A stretch of DNA of 64,000 nucleotides from Massilia sp. YIM B02443 (GCF_030411955.1 NZ_JASNRA010000008.1:96253-160252), one strand, 5' to 3'; positions 1 to 9,612 are shown, counted from the stretch's first letter. Made by a program: numbers and translations. Notes: generated by a model from the sequence alone, not told the origin.

Positions 1-1353
1 GACTTCCCCGAGCACGTCGCCAAGCTGGAAGAGCACGGCATTCCGCAGATCGACATGGTGGTGGTCAACCTGTACCCGTTCCAGCAGACCGTTGCCAAAG
101 AACAGTGCTCGCTGGAAGACGCAATCGAGAACATCGACATCGGCGGCCCGACCATGCTGCGCTCGGCGGCCAAAAACCACCGCGACGTGGTGGTGATCGT
201 CGACCCGCTTGATTACGGCGTGGTGCTGGCCGAAATGAAGGGCGCCGGCGAAGCGACCGGCCCGGTCAGCTATGAGACCAAGTTCCGCCTGGCCAAGAAA
301 GTGTTCGCGCACACCGCGCAATACGACGGCGCCATCACCAACTACCTGACCAGCCTGGGCGAAGACCGCGCGCACGCGACCCGTTCCAGCTTCCCGCAGA
401 CCCTGAACATGGGCTTCGAGAAAGTGCAGGACATGCGCTACGGCGAGAACCCGCACCAGGGCGCCGCGTTCTACCGCGACATCGTCACCATCGACGGCGC
501 GCTGGCCAACTACACCCAGCTGCAGGGCAAGGAACTGTCGTACAACAACATCGCCGACGCCGACGCGGCCTGGGAATGCGTCAAGTCGCTCGGCGGCCTG
601 GGGCAATCGGCCGGCTGCGTGATCGTCAAGCACGCCAATCCGTGCGGCGTGGCGATCGGCGTCGATGCGCTGGACGCCTACTCGCGCGCGCTGCAGACCG
701 ACCCGACCTCGGCGTTCGGCGGCATCATCGCCTTCAACGTCGAAGTCGACGGCAAGGCGGCCGAAGCGCTGGCCAAGCTGTTCGTCGAAGTGCTGATCGC
801 GCCGTCGTTCACCGCTGAAGCGCGCCAGATCATGGCGGCCAAGCAGAACGTGCGCCTGCTGCAAATCGCCCTGGGCGCCGGCCAGAACGCCTACGACGTC
901 AAGCGCGTCGGCGGCGGCCTGCTGGTGCAGTCGCCGGATGCGAAGAACGTGGAACTGGGCGACGTGCGCGTGGTCAGCAAGAAGCAGCCGACCCAGCAGC
1001 AGCTGCAAGACCTGATGTTCGCCTGGCGCGTGGCCAAGTTCGTCAAGTCGAATGCGATCGTGTTCTGCGGTAACGGCATGACGCTGGGCGTCGGCGCCGG
1101 CCAGATGAGCCGCATCGACTCGGCCCGTATCGCCTCGATCAAGGCCCAGAACGCCGGCCTGTCGCTGGCGGGTTCGGCGGTGGCGTCGGATGCGTTCTTC
1201 CCGTTCCGCGACGGCCTGGATGTCGTGGTCGACGCCGGCGCAACCTGCGTGATCCACCCGGGTGGCTCGATGCGCGACCAGGAAGTGATCGACGCGGCCG
1301 ACGAACGCGGCGTGGTGATGCTGTACACCGGTACGCGTCACTTCCGTCATTGA
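1..1353 (+). CDS. purH: Bifunctional AICAR formyltransferase/IMP cyclohydrolase, 5' end outside window
   Basis: PurH catalyses the last two steps of IMP synthesis in the cytosol. The reading frame is open from base 1 and ends at TGA 1351-1353, giving 450 residues; the family is about 525 long, so roughly 75 N-terminal residues lie outside the window. Visible family segments include VVVNLYPF, the cyclohydrolase part [15 protein letters not shown], and the transformylase part with [16 protein letters not shown] and [11 protein letters not shown], ending in the usual YTGTRHFRH. An internal ATG at 55 is not the true start. The gene precedes ruvC, the usual betaproteobacterial order. Identity is essentially certain. 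Confidence 0.97.
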   Translation, partial: DFPEHVAKLEEHGIPQIDMVVVNLYPFQQTVAKEQCSLEDAIENIDIGGPTMLRSAAKNHRDVVVIVDPLDYGVVLAEMKGAGEATGPVSYETKFRLAKKVFAHTAQYDGAITNYLTSLGEDRAHATRSSFPQTLNMGFEKVQDMRYGENPHQGAAFYRDIVTIDGALANYTQLQGKELSYNNIADADAAWECVKSLGGLGQSAGCVIVKHANPCGVAIGVDALDAYSRALQTDPTSAFGGIIAFNVEVDGKAAEALAKLFVEVLIAPSFTAEARQIMAAKQNVRLLQIALGAGQNAYDVKRVGGGLLVQSPDAKNVELGDVRVVSKKQPTQQQLQDLMFAWRVAKFVKSNAIVFCGNGMTLGVGAGQMSRIDSARIASIKAQNAGLSLAGSAVASDAFFPFRDGLDVVVDAGATCVIHPGGSMRDQEVIDAADERGVVMLYTGTRHFRH

Positions 1354-1370
1354 TCAGCAGTCAGCAGTAA

Positions 1371-1494
1371 CGTAGGGTCGGCCTCGGCGGCCCCGCGCGC
1401 CGCCGCCGACGCGTTCAACCGGCATTGAAATGGATGCCGTGCTTGCATTCAACCGGTCGTTGAACGCGTCGGCGGGAAACCCGCCAACCCTACG
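1371..1494. repeat. Palindromic intergenic repeat element (MITE/REP-like)
   Basis: An imperfect inverted repeat fills most of the purH-ruvC gap. The outer arm CGTAGGGTCGGC (1371-1382) pairs with GCCAACCCTACG near 1483-1494 with one mismatch. An inner arm CCGACGCGTTCAACCGG pairs with CCGGTCGTTGAACGCGTCGG with a small bulge. The transcript could fold into one long hairpin and might act as a terminator or RNA-processing site. Similar CGTAGGGT-ended palindromes are recalled from Oxalobacteraceae genomes, but copy number was not measured. Confidence 0.7.
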
Positions 1495-1588
1495 GACATC
1501 AAACAGGATGTAGTCCAATTGGATACGCACCTGTGTTTTTGCACAGTATTTTTCCCACGAACACCCCCAGCCGGGGTAACATTCCATA

Positions 1589-2128
1589 ATGATTATTCTC
1601 GGCATCGACCCGGGCCTGCGCACGACGGGGTTCGGCGTCATTGAAAAACACGGCGCCAAGCTGCGCTACATCGCTTCGGGCACCATCAAGACCGGGCTCG
1701 AGGGCGCGCTGCCGCCGCGCCTGAAGATCATCCTGCACGGCGTCAGCGAAATCGTCGCCACCTACCGCCCCCAGTGCGCGGCCATCGAAAAAGTGTTCGT
1801 CAACGTGAATCCACAATCCACGTTGTTGCTGGGCCAGGCGCGCGGCGCCGCGATCACTGCGCTGGTCGGCGCCGACCTGGACGTGGCGGAGTACACTGCG
1901 GTGCAGGTCAAGCAGGCCGTGGTCGGCACCGGCAAGGCGGCCAAGCCGCAGGTGCAGGACATGGTCGCGCGCCTGCTCAAGCTGCCGGGCTTGCCGGGCA
2001 GCGACGCCGCCGACGCCCTCGGCGTGGCGATCTGCCACGCCCACGGCATGGACACGCTGGCGTTGCTGGGCTCGCTGTCGCCCGACATGCAGGCGCTGCG
2101 CATGAAGAACAGCCGTCTCGTCTCTTAA
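1589..2128 (+). CDS. ruvC: Holliday junction endonuclease RuvC
   Basis: RuvC resolves Holliday junctions by paired nicks and works with RuvAB. The 179-residue product has the family's usual length. The first catalytic aspartate is D7 in the N-terminal [16 protein letters not shown] segment. The middle carries [23 protein letters not shown] with the second acidic residue, and the C-terminal part has [15 protein letters not shown] with the final acidic pair. The start is the first ATG, with a weak ribosome binding site. ruvA follows after 33 bp and ruvB after that, so the three are probably co-transcribed. Confidence 0.97.
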   Translation: MIILGIDPGLRTTGFGVIEKHGAKLRYIASGTIKTGLEGALPPRLKIILHGVSEIVATYRPQCAAIEKVFVNVNPQSTLLLGQARGAAITALVGADLDVAEYTAVQVKQAVVGTGKAAKPQVQDMVARLLKLPGLPGSDAADALGVAICHAHGMDTLALLGSLSPDMQALRMKNSRLVS

Positions 2129-2161
2129 GCGTTTAAAGAAAACATCCAAGGAACACCCCAG

Positions 2162-2740
2162 ATGATCGGTCGCCTCTCCGGAACCCTGCTCGAAAAAACG
2201 CCGCCACACGTGCTGGTCGACTGCAACGGCGTCGGCTATGAAGTCGACGTGCCGATGAGCACTTTCTACAACCTGCCGCATACCGGCGAAAAAACCGTGC
2301 TGTTCACGCACCTGGTGGTGCGCGAAGACGCCCACCTGCTGTTCGGCTTCGGCACCGCGTCCGAACGCGCGCTGTTTCGCCAGCTGATCAAGATCACCGG
2401 CATCGGCGCGCGCATGGCGCTGGCGATCCTGTCCGGCATGACGGTGGCCGAGCTGTCGCAGGCGGTCACGCTGCAGGAAACCGGGCGCCTGGTCAAAGTC
2501 CCCGGCATCGGCAAGAAGACCGCCGAGCGCCTGCTGCTGGAACTGAAGGGCAAACTCGGCGCCGACATCGGCGTCACCGCAGGCGCCGCGCGCGACGACA
2601 CCCAGACCGACGTCCTGAATGCGCTGGCCGCGCTCGGCTACTCCGACAAGGAAGCGCTGCTGGCGACCAAGAACATGCCGGCCGGTTCGAGCGTCTCGGA
2701 CGGCATCAAGTTCGCGCTGAAGGCGCTGTCCAAGGCTTAA
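2162..2740 (+). CDS. ruvA: Holliday junction helicase subunit RuvA
   Basis: RuvA binds the four-way junction and loads the RuvB motor. The 192-residue protein begins [28 protein letters not shown], the N-terminal OB fold. It continues through helix-hairpin-helix segments [13 protein letters not shown] and [16 protein letters not shown] near residues 80-130, and ends in the small RuvB-binding domain ([19 protein letters not shown]). An AAGGAA ribosome binding site lies just upstream. ruvB starts 12 bp after the stop, consistent with an operon. Confidence 0.97.
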   Translation: MIGRLSGTLLEKTPPHVLVDCNGVGYEVDVPMSTFYNLPHTGEKTVLFTHLVVREDAHLLFGFGTASERALFRQLIKITGIGARMALAILSGMTVAELSQAVTLQETGRLVKVPGIGKKTAERLLLELKGKLGADIGVTAGAARDDTQTDVLNALAALGYSDKEALLATKNMPAGSSVSDGIKFALKALSKA

Positions 2741-2752
2741 GGCAAATACGAT

Positions 2753-3820
2753 ATGAGTATCCAGACCGACAGTTTCACCGAGCAGCGCATCATCGATGCG
2801 GCGCCATCCTCGCCCAACGAGGAAGCGATCGAACGCGCCTTGCGGCCGAAGCAACTGGACGAATACGTCGGCCAGGAAAAGATCCGCGACCAGCTCGAAA
2901 TCTTCATCAGTGCCGCGCGAAAACGACGCGAAGCGCTGGACCACACGCTGCTGTTCGGCCCGCCGGGTCTGGGCAAGACCACGCTCGCCCACATCATCGC
3001 GCGCGAGATGGGCGTCAACCTGCGCCAGACCTCGGGCCCGGTGCTCGAGCGTCCGGGCGACCTGGCCGCGCTGCTCACCAACCTCGAGCCGAACGACGTG
3101 CTGTTCATCGACGAGATCCACCGCCTGTCGCCGGTGGTCGAGGAGATCCTGTACCCGGCGCTCGAGGACTACCAGATCGACATCATGATCGGCGAAGGCC
3201 CGGCCGCGCGCTCGGTCAAGCTCGACCTGCAGCCGTTCACGCTGGTCGGCGCCACCACCCGCGCCGGCATGCTGACCAATCCACTGCGTGACCGCTTCGG
3301 CATCGTGGCGCGCCTCGAGTTCTATAACGTCGAGGAACTGACCAAGATCGTGGCGCGCAGCGCCGCGCTGCTCGAAGCGCCGATCGACCAGGACGGCGCG
3401 CGCGAAGTGGCCAAGCGTGCGCGCGGCACGCCGCGTATCGCCAACCGCCTGCTGCGCCGCGTGCGCGATTACGCCGAGGTCAAGGGCAATGGCGAGATCA
3501 CGCGCGAGATGGCCGACCGCGCCCTGAAGATGCTGGACGTCGACACCGTCGGCTTCGACGTGATGGACCGCAAGCTGCTGGAAGCGGTGCTGTTCAAGTT
3601 CGCCGGCGGCCCGGTCGGCATCGGCAACCTGGCGGCGGCGATCGGCGAAGCGGCCGACACCATCGAGGACGTGCTGGAACCCTACCTGATCCAGCAGGGC
3701 TACCTGCAGCGCACCCCGCGCGGGCGCATCGCCACGCCGCTGGCCTACCACCACTTCGGCGTCGCCGCGCCGCGCATCAGCCCGACGGGCGACCTGTGGG
3801 ACAACCTGCCGCCGGCATAA
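2753..3820 (+). CDS. ruvB: Holliday junction branch migration ATPase RuvB
   Basis: RuvB is the hexameric AAA+ motor of branch migration. The 355 residues contain Walker [11 protein letters not shown], Walker [10 protein letters not shown], sensor [19 protein letters not shown] and the C-terminal winged-helix part ending [17 protein letters not shown], all typical. Length is normal for the family. It is the third ruv gene. The following gene encodes a secreted amidohydrolase with its own ribosome binding site, so the ruv operon probably ends here. Confidence 0.98.
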   Translation: MSIQTDSFTEQRIIDAAPSSPNEEAIERALRPKQLDEYVGQEKIRDQLEIFISAARKRREALDHTLLFGPPGLGKTTLAHIIAREMGVNLRQTSGPVLERPGDLAALLTNLEPNDVLFIDEIHRLSPVVEEILYPALEDYQIDIMIGEGPAARSVKLDLQPFTLVGATTRAGMLTNPLRDRFGIVARLEFYNVEELTKIVARSAALLEAPIDQDGAREVAKRARGTPRIANRLLRRVRDYAEVKGNGEITREMADRALKMLDVDTVGFDVMDRKLLEAVLFKFAGGPVGIGNLAAAIGEAADTIEDVLEPYLIQQGYLQRTPRGRIATPLAYHHFGVAAPRISPTGDLWDNLPPA

Positions 3821-3928
3821 GCCGGTCATAGCGCACCTGACATTTGTCATCCAGGATTGATGGCAAGCGCTTCTGCCGCCGCGGCGGCGGACTGCGCATA
3901 CTGGTTTCACACAACCCGTGAGGAAACC

Positions 3929-5740
3929 ATGTCCACTCCAGTCCTGAAAGCAGTACTTGCCGCTGCCGGTTTTACGCTATCCACCCTGGCGCTGGGCGCC
4001 GCCACCCTGGTCGAGAACGTGCGCGTGTTCGACGGCAAGAGCATGCACGAGCGGCGCTCGGTGCTGTTCGATGGCGGCGTCATCGTCGACGCCGATTTTC
4101 GCGGCACGGCGCCGGCCAACGCGCGTATCGTCGTCGGCGCCGGACGCACCCTGCTGCCGGGCCTGATCGACGCCCACACCCACGCCTTCAAGCAATTCGA
4201 CCTGCCGCTGATGTTCGGCGTCACCACCCAGGTCGACATGTTCACCGCCGTGCCCGTGATGCAAGAGGTCAAACGCAGCATGGCGGCCGGCACCAATGCC
4301 GGCGCGGCCGACATGTTTTCGGCCGGCACGCTGGCCACGGCGCCGAACGGCCATGGCACCCAGTACGGCTTCCCGATCCCGACCCTGACTCGCCCGGACC
4401 AAGCCCAGGCTTTCGTCGACGCGCGCATCGCCGAAGGTTCGGACTTCATCAAGATCGTGCTGGAACAAGGGGGCAAAGGCACCAGCAAGATGAAGTCGCT
4501 CGACGTCGCCACTGCCGGCGCACTGATCGAGGCCGCGCACCGGCGCGGCAAGCTGGCCGTGGTCCACGTCAGCAACGAGGTTGACGCGCGCGCCGTGCTG
4601 GAAGCCGGCGCCGATGGGCTGGTGCACCTGTTCCTGGGCGCCGCGCCGCAGCCGGAGGCGGTCGCCAGCCTGGCGCGGCTGGCGAAAGCCAGGAACGCAT
4701 TCGTGATCCCGACCTTCGCCGTGCTGGAAAGCATGGCCGGGGTGCGTGGCGACGACCTGCTGGCCGATCCCGGCCTGGCAGCGCTGGTCAACCGCGAAGG
4801 CGCCGCTACGCTCAAGGCACGCTACGGCGCGCAGGCCAATCCGCAACAGCTGGCCACGCCGAAGGCGGTCACCGCGGCGCTGCACCGGGCCGGGGTGCCG
4901 CTCCTGGCCGGCACCGACGCCGGCAATGCCGGCACCCTGTACGGCATCAGCATGCACCGCGAACTGGCGGCTTTGGTCGAAGCCGGCCTGAGTCCGTCCG
5001 CGGCGCTGGCCGCCGCCACCAGCGCGCCCGCCGCCGCCTTCAAGCTGGGCCGGCGCGGCTGCATCGCCACGGGGTGCAAGGCCGACCTGCTGCTGGTCGA
5101 CGGCAATCCGGCGGCGGACATCAAGGCCACGCGCCGCATCGTCGAAGTCTGGAAGGACGGGCAGAGCACGGCCGCCTTGCGCGACGCCAAACGCCAGCAA
5201 GTGGCGCGCGAACTCGGCGGCGCCACGCGCCAGGTCTTGCCACCGGACGGCCGCATCAGCGATTTCAGCGCCGCCCGCCTCGCCGGTCCCTTCGGCAGCG
5301 GCTGGGTGCCGTCGACCGACCAGTTCGCGGGCGGCAAGTCGAGCGTCAAGCTTGACGTCCTGCCGGCGCTGCCCGACGGCCAGGCGCCGCTGGCGGTGCA
5401 GGCGACGGTCGCGCCGGGCCTGCCGTTCGCCTGGTCCAGCGTGGCCTTCATGCCCGGCGCCCAGCCGATGGGGGCGGCCGACCTGAGCGCGGCCAAGACC
5501 CTGCGTTTCCGGGTGCGCGGCGACGGCAAGACCTACCAGGTGCTGATGATGGGCGCCGGTAACATGCGGCCCAGCAGCGTGGCGTTCGTCGCCAAGGCCG
5601 AGTGGGAAGAAATCAGCATTCCCTTGAACGCCTTCGCCGGCATCGATCCGGCAGCGGTGGCCATGCTAGCATTCAGTGCCGGACCGCAACCGGGCGAGTA
5701 TCGCTTCGAACTGGTGGACGTGCGCCTGCTGGAACAATAA
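3929..5740 (+). CDS. Secreted amidohydrolase with C-terminal CIA30-like domain
   Basis: The predicted 603-residue protein has an N-terminal signal peptide (LKAVLAAAGFTLSTLALGA) and an imidazolonepropionase-like amidohydrolase domain. The metal-binding HxH is at about residues 83-85 (LIDAHTHAFKQ), and LAGTDAGNAG supplies the late aspartate. From about residue 445 to the end the sequence resembles CIA30/CBM11-like beta-sandwich domains (LRFRVRGDGKTYQVLM). The ATG at 3929 is chosen because AGGAAA lies 8 bases upstream and the signal peptide follows directly; an in-frame ATG at 3857 would add an implausible leader. The substrate is unknown. A DesK-type kinase gene starts 16 bp downstream, suggesting co-transcription. 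Confidence 0.85.
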   Translation: MSTPVLKAVLAAAGFTLSTLALGAATLVENVRVFDGKSMHERRSVLFDGGVIVDADFRGTAPANARIVVGAGRTLLPGLIDAHTHAFKQFDLPLMFGVTTQVDMFTAVPVMQEVKRSMAAGTNAGAADMFSAGTLATAPNGHGTQYGFPIPTLTRPDQAQAFVDARIAEGSDFIKIVLEQGGKGTSKMKSLDVATAGALIEAAHRRGKLAVVHVSNEVDARAVLEAGADGLVHLFLGAAPQPEAVASLARLAKARNAFVIPTFAVLESMAGVRGDDLLADPGLAALVNREGAATLKARYGAQANPQQLATPKAVTAALHRAGVPLLAGTDAGNAGTLYGISMHRELAALVEAGLSPSAALAAATSAPAAAFKLGRRGCIATGCKADLLLVDGNPAADIKATRRIVEVWKDGQSTAALRDAKRQQVARELGGATRQVLPPDGRISDFSAARLAGPFGSGWVPSTDQFAGGKSSVKLDVLPALPDGQAPLAVQATVAPGLPFAWSSVAFMPGAQPMGAADLSAAKTLRFRVRGDGKTYQVLMMGAGNMRPSSVAFVAKAEWEEISIPLNAFAGIDPAAVAMLAFSAGPQPGEYRFELVDVRLLEQ

Positions 5741-5756
5741 GAATACGGAGCCAACC

Positions 5757-6896
5757 ATGATGACCACCATCCGGCAAGCGCTGGCGCGGCCCTGGATCCC
5801 GCCCGACTACGGCAAGTTGCAATACCTGTGGCTGCTGTCGCTGGGCTATATGTTCTGGAAGTTTGCCTACGTGACGCCGGAACCGCTGGAACTGGTGCTG
5901 CTGGCGCTGACCATCGCCTTGTTCATTGCGCTGTACTGCGTCAGCTTCTGGGCGCGCGGCTGGCAGGTGGCGGCTTGCGCGGCGGCCAGTTGCCTGATCG
6001 GGGTGCTGTGGACGCCCTGGAACGCGGGCGCCGCCAGCTTCTTCATCTTCGCCTGCGCCATGTGCGCCAGCCTGCCGACGGCGCCGCGCGCGGTCGGCGC
6101 CATGCTGGCCGTGATCGCCTGCGGGGGCGCGGCTTCGTTCCTGGCCGGTCCGATGCAGATGGTGTTCCTGCTGCCGCTGCTGCTGGTCGGGCTGCCGGTG
6201 GGGCTGTCGACCATGATGGACGTGCGCATGCGCGCGTCGCGCCGGCAGCTGATGCGCAAACAGGAAGAGGTGGAGCACATGGCGCGCATCGCCGAACGCG
6301 AACGCATCTCGCGCGACCTGCATGACCTGCTCGGCCATTCGCTGTCGCTGATCGCACTCAAGGCCGAGCTGGCCGGCAAGCTGGCGCCGCACGACATGCG
6401 CGCCTGCGCCCGGGAAGTCGCCGACATCGAAGCGGCCGCGCGCGCCGCGCTGGCCGAGGTGCGCACCGCCGTGAGCGGCTACCGCGACAGCGGCCTGGCG
6501 CAAGCCCTGGCCAGCGCCCGCGCCAGCCTGCTGGCGGCCGACGTGGCGCTGGACGAACGGGTCGAGCGGGTCGAACTGGCGCCGGCCGCCGAGCACGTGG
6601 TGGCGCTGGCCGTGCGCGAGGCGGTGACCAACATCATCCGCCACGCGCGCGCCTCGCGCTGCACGCTGACGCTCGGACGCGAGCAGCATGGCGGCCAGGC
6701 GCGCGCCGTGCTGCGCGTGCTGGACGACGGCCGCCTGCGCAGCACCGACGACCTGAAACCCGGCAATGGCCTGGACGGCATGCAGGCGCGCGCGGCGGCG
6801 CTGGGCGGACGCTTGTCCCTGCGCGCCGGTGCTGGAGCCGGAACAGGGGCCGGCCTGGCGCTCGAGCTGCAGGTGCCGCTGGAGGCGGCGGCATGA
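5757..6896 (+). CDS. DesK-type membrane sensor histidine kinase
   Basis: The 379-residue product starts with about five hydrophobic segments (residues 20-155) and no obvious periplasmic sensor domain. A short coiled coil follows (RRQLMRKQEEVEHMARIAERE), then a HisKA_3 dimerisation domain with the phospho-accepting histidine at about H189 in RISRDLHDLLGHSLSL, and a HATPase domain (REAVTNIIRHARAS; GNGLDGMQARAAALGG). This is the architecture of DesK and related kinases that sense the membrane. The start is ATG 5757, behind ACGGAG. The response regulator gene overlaps its stop by four bases, so the two form a pair. The stimulus is unknown. Confidence 0.92.
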   Translation: MMTTIRQALARPWIPPDYGKLQYLWLLSLGYMFWKFAYVTPEPLELVLLALTIALFIALYCVSFWARGWQVAACAAASCLIGVLWTPWNAGAASFFIFACAMCASLPTAPRAVGAMLAVIACGGAASFLAGPMQMVFLLPLLLVGLPVGLSTMMDVRMRASRRQLMRKQEEVEHMARIAERERISRDLHDLLGHSLSLIALKAELAGKLAPHDMRACAREVADIEAAARAALAEVRTAVSGYRDSGLAQALASARASLLAADVALDERVERVELAPAAEHVVALAVREAVTNIIRHARASRCTLTLGREQHGGQARAVLRVLDDGRLRSTDDLKPGNGLDGMQARAAALGGRLSLRAGAGAGTGAGLALELQVPLEAAA

Positions 6897-7498
6897 TCCG
6901 CATCCTGATCGCCGAAGACCAGAAACTGGTGCTGGGCGCCCTCAGCGCACTGCTGCGGCTGGAGCCGGATTTCGAGGTGGCCGGCGGCGCCGCCGACGGC
7001 CGCGAGGCGCTGGCGCTGGCCGAACAATTAGTTCCCGACATTGTCCTGACCGATATCGAGATGCCGCACCTGACCGGCATCGAACTGGCCCAGGCGCTGG
7101 CCCAGCGCAAGCTGGCCTGCAAGGTGGTGGTGGTGACTACCTTCGCCCGGGGCGGCTACCTGCGGCGCGCGATGCAGGCCGGCGTGCGTGGCTACCTGCT
7201 CAAGGATGCGCCGGTCGAGGCGCTGGCGCAGGCGATCCGCGCCGTGCATGGCGGCGGCCGTGCGATCGCCCCCGAGCTGGCGCTGGAAAGCTGGAACAGC
7301 GGCAACGATCCGCTGACCGAGCGCGAACGGCAAGTCTTGCGCCTGGCGGGGGAGGGACGCAGCAGCGGCGAGATCGCGCGCCAGGTGCACTTGTCCGAAG
7401 GGACGGTGCGCAATTATCTGTCGGAAGCAATCAGCAAGCTCGGCGCCGGCAATCGGGTTGAGGCCTACCGCATGGCGCGCGACGCCGGCTGGCTGTAG
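6893..7498 (+). CDS. NarL/DesR-type response regulator
   Basis: A 201-residue transcription regulator. The receiver domain has acidic residues at E8-D9 and the phospho-acceptor D54 (VLTDIEMPHLTG), with the conserved lysine in YLLKDAP. A LuxR-type helix-turn-helix occupies about residues 135-195 (LTERERQVLRLAGEGRSSGEIARQVHLSEGTVRNY). It is translationally coupled to the kinase gene by an ATGA overlap and is its likely partner. Its targets cannot be read from this sequence; the adjacent paralogous membrane proteins at 7522-8626 are possible but unproven targets. Confidence 0.95.
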   Translation: MIRILIAEDQKLVLGALSALLRLEPDFEVAGGAADGREALALAEQLVPDIVLTDIEMPHLTGIELAQALAQRKLACKVVVVTTFARGGYLRRAMQAGVRGYLLKDAPVEALAQAIRAVHGGGRAIAPELALESWNSGNDPLTERERQVLRLAGEGRSSGEIARQVHLSEGTVRNYLSEAISKLGAGNRVEAYRMARDAGWL

Positions 7499-7521
7499 CG
7501 AAAGGCCGGAGCACCGCCGGC

Positions 7522-7944
7522 TCAGGCGCGCGGCAGGGCGCGCAGCTGCGGTTCGCGCGGTTCGCGCCGGCGCAGCGGCCGATGGCCCTGGGCGCGCACC
7601 ACGCGGTATACCAGGGTCAGGTACACCACCAGCGCCAGGCCCAGCATCAGGCTGCACATCCACAGCAGCGCCGGCGCGCCGCCCTGCCACAGGATGGCGG
7701 CACTGGCCAGCGAAGGCGGCGCCAGCAGCAGCGCGGCGAGCAAGCGCAGCATCGGAACGCGGCGCATGCGATGGCCGGCCATGCCGATCAGGAAGAAGGC
7801 GTCCGAGGCCAACGCCATACAGGCCAGGAAGGCGGCGGCAAAGCGGGCGTCCGGGCTCGCGGCGCCGACCGGGAACAGGATCATGGGTGGCGCCACCAGC
7901 ACCAGGATGCCGGCGGCAAGGCAGACAAAACGCAGGAACATCAT
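7522..7944 (-). CDS. Small integral membrane protein, paralogue of the next gene
   Basis: The 140-residue protein has about four hydrophobic helices and a basic, Arg-rich tail. Family unknown. The start at 7944 (MMFLRF) is preferred over an upstream in-frame ATG at 7998 because AAGGAA sits just before it. The sequence around MALASDAFFLIGMAGHRM closely matches the neighbouring product (LALASSGFFLVAMTGHRM), so the two genes are diverged tandem duplicates. It is convergent with the DesR-type regulator gene, leaving only 23 bp between stops. Confidence 0.75.
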   Translation of the reverse strand: MMFLRFVCLAAGILVLVAPPMILFPVGAASPDARFAAAFLACMALASDAFFLIGMAGHRMRRVPMLRLLAALLLAPPSLASAAILWQGGAPALLWMCSLMLGLALVVYLTLVYRVVRAQGHRPLRRREPREPQLRALPRA

Positions 7945-8155
7945 GACGGTTCCTTGCGCAACGCACGATGAGGATTTGTCGGATTCATGGCAAGTCACGG
8001 GAAAACGGCCTGCCGGAATGGCAGTCGCGCCACGATATCACATAGTCAATATTGACTAATGAGAATGTGCCAATCGGGCGCGGCCGATTTGTCACTTCCG
8101 GTGAGAAAATTTGTCGTGAAATTGTCGCGCGTACCCGGCTGAGCAAGCCGTCGCG

Positions 8156-8626
8156 CTAGCGGATGACGCGCGAAGCCGGCTGGCCATAGCGGCTGCCGGG
8201 CGCGGCCTTGCGCCGCAGCGGTGTCCACTGGATCGGACGCGGCGCCCGTTTCGGCACGATCTTTTTTTGCGGCACGTGCATCAGTGGATAGATGAAAGAA
8301 AAATAGAGCAGCACCGTCAGCACCAACAGGAAAGTGCACAGGTAGACCATCATCATGTTGCTGGCGTGCCAGATGACGATGGCGCTGGCGCCGAACGGCA
8401 CCATCAACAGCAGCGCCGTGAGCGAGCGCAGCAGGTGGTCGCTCTTCATGCGGTGCCCGGTCATCGCCACCAGGAAAAAGCCGCTCGAGGCCAGCGCCAG
8501 GCCGACCAGCACGATATACGGTTCGGCCCAGTCGGGAATCCCGTGCGCGGTCGAGGCCAGCAGCGCGGCCGGCAGCAGGATGCCGAACACGCCGCCCGCC
8601 AGGCTCAGCAGGCGCAGCACGCGCAT
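8156..8626 (-). CDS. Small integral membrane protein, tandem paralogue
   Basis: The protein of about 156 residues has four predicted membrane helices and a basic cytoplasmic tail (KKIVPKRAPRPIQW). It aligns end to end with the product of the gene at 7522-7944, best in the central GHRM segment and at the start (MRVLRLLSLAGG versus MMFLRFVCLAAG). That alignment favours the start at 8626, where GGA lies seven bases upstream. A longer version starting at 8680 adds 18 basic residues and cannot be excluded. Function is unknown. A 211-bp gap separates the two copies, so each may have its own promoter. Confidence 0.7.
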   Translation of the reverse strand: MRVLRLLSLAGGVFGILLPAALLASTAHGIPDWAEPYIVLVGLALASSGFFLVAMTGHRMKSDHLLRSLTALLLMVPFGASAIVIWHASNMMMVYLCTFLLVLTVLLYFSFIYPLMHVPQKKIVPKRAPRPIQWTPLRRKAAPGSRYGQPASRVIR

Positions 8627-8759
8627 CGCCCGTCCGCGAAAGACGGGGCGCGCGGCGCGGGAGACGGTGTTCGAGGGCATGCTGTCGGGCGGATCGGATC
8701 AAAAAGTATTGACCACAGCATAGCCGACAACCGGCGTCGTGGGAACAGCGCTACGTTTG

Positions 8760-9101
8760 CTAGTGCCCGACGCTCTTCGAGAACAGGTTGATCACCATGA
8801 CGCCGCCGACGATCATCGCCAGCCCGGCGATGGCCGCCAGGTCCAGCGTCTGCTTGAACCAGAACCAGCTTACCAGCGAAATCAGCACGATGCCGACCCC
8901 GGACCAGATCGCGTAGGCGATGCCGGTCGGCAGCACGCGCAGGCTGAAGGTGAGCAGGTAGAACGACAGCGCATAGCAGCCGACCGTGACCAGGCTCGGC
9001 AAGGGACGGGTGAAGCTGTCGGAGGCTTTCAGGGCGGTGGTGCCGATCACTTCGGACACGATCGCCAGTCCGAGGTAGAGGTAGGCCTGGTTCAGGGTCA
9101 T
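8760..9101 (-). CDS. SMR-family efflux transporter (EmrE/Qac type)
   Basis: The 113-residue protein has four membrane helices and the defining glutamate at E17 in AIVSEVIGTTALKAS, which couples proton and cation transport in EmrE. Further family segments are GIAYAIWSGVGIVLI and the C-terminal IVGGVMVINL. It probably exports quaternary ammonium or similar cations, or acts as a guanidinium exporter; the sequence alone does not settle which. It appears as a single gene, so a homodimer is expected. Confidence 0.92.
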   Translation of the reverse strand: MTLNQAYLYLGLAIVSEVIGTTALKASDSFTRPLPSLVTVGCYALSFYLLTFSLRVLPTGIAYAIWSGVGIVLISLVSWFWFKQTLDLAAIAGLAMIVGGVMVINLFSKSVGH

Positions 9102-9162
9102 TGAAACGGATGCAAAAATGATGGCGGCGCGTCGCCGAGCCGCCGGTGAGATGTTCTGATGC

Positions 9163-9612
9163 TTATTGCTCGCGCACCCAGGTCTGGCTGCGGCCGAACA
9201 TCGGGGCGCCGATATAGCCGCGCACTTCGAGCTTGCTGCCGTTGTCCTTCAGCGTGGCCTTGCTCTTGTAGGTCTTGCCGGCTGCCGGGTCGAGGATCTC
9301 GCCGCCGCTGTAGTCGTTGCCGTCCTTCTTCAGGCCCGACAGGATGGTCATGCCGATGATCGGCTGGCCCTTGCGCGTGTCGCTGCATTTCACGCATGTC
9401 GGATTCTGGTCCTGGTCGGCCGGGCGGTACAGTTTTTCGATCTTGCCGGTCAGGATGCCCGCGTCTTCGGTGATGCGCACCAGCGCCTTCGGCTTGCCGG
9501 TTTCGTCGTCGATGGTTTTCCAGGTGCCGACCGGCGAGGCGTTCTGGGCCAGGGCAGCGGCGGACAGGGCGAACAGGGTGGCGGCCAGGCCGGCCTTGGT
9601 CAAGTGGCGCAT
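9163..9612 (-). CDS. Periplasmic DUF2147 family protein
   Basis: The 149-residue product has a clear signal peptide (MRHLTKAGLAATLFALSAAALAQ) and a DUF2147 domain: SPVGTWKTIDDETGKPKALVRI at the start and VRGYIGAPMFGRSQTWVRE at the end. The two cysteines in PTCVKCSD may form a disulphide. Members are small secreted beta-rich proteins of unknown function, sometimes linked to envelope stress or lipids. ATG 9612 is chosen because GGAG lies just upstream; the reading frame extends further 5' without a plausible leader. Confidence 0.88.
   Translation of the reverse strand: MRHLTKAGLAATLFALSAAALAQNASPVGTWKTIDDETGKPKALVRITEDAGILTGKIEKLYRPADQDQNPTCVKCSDTRKGQPIIGMTILSGLKKDGNDYSGGEILDPAAGKTYKSKATLKDNGSKLEVRGYIGAPMFGRSQTWVREQ

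Noticed and set aside
3871..3890. GCCGCCGCGGCGGC palindrome after ruvB as a terminator
   Set aside because: It has no loop or U-tract and is likely simple GC-rich sequence; it was not called.
1499..3910. Very long minus-strand open frame opposite ruvCAB
   Set aside because: It is the GC-driven shadow of three certain genes and has a low-complexity, His/Arg/Gln-rich translation with no family pattern.
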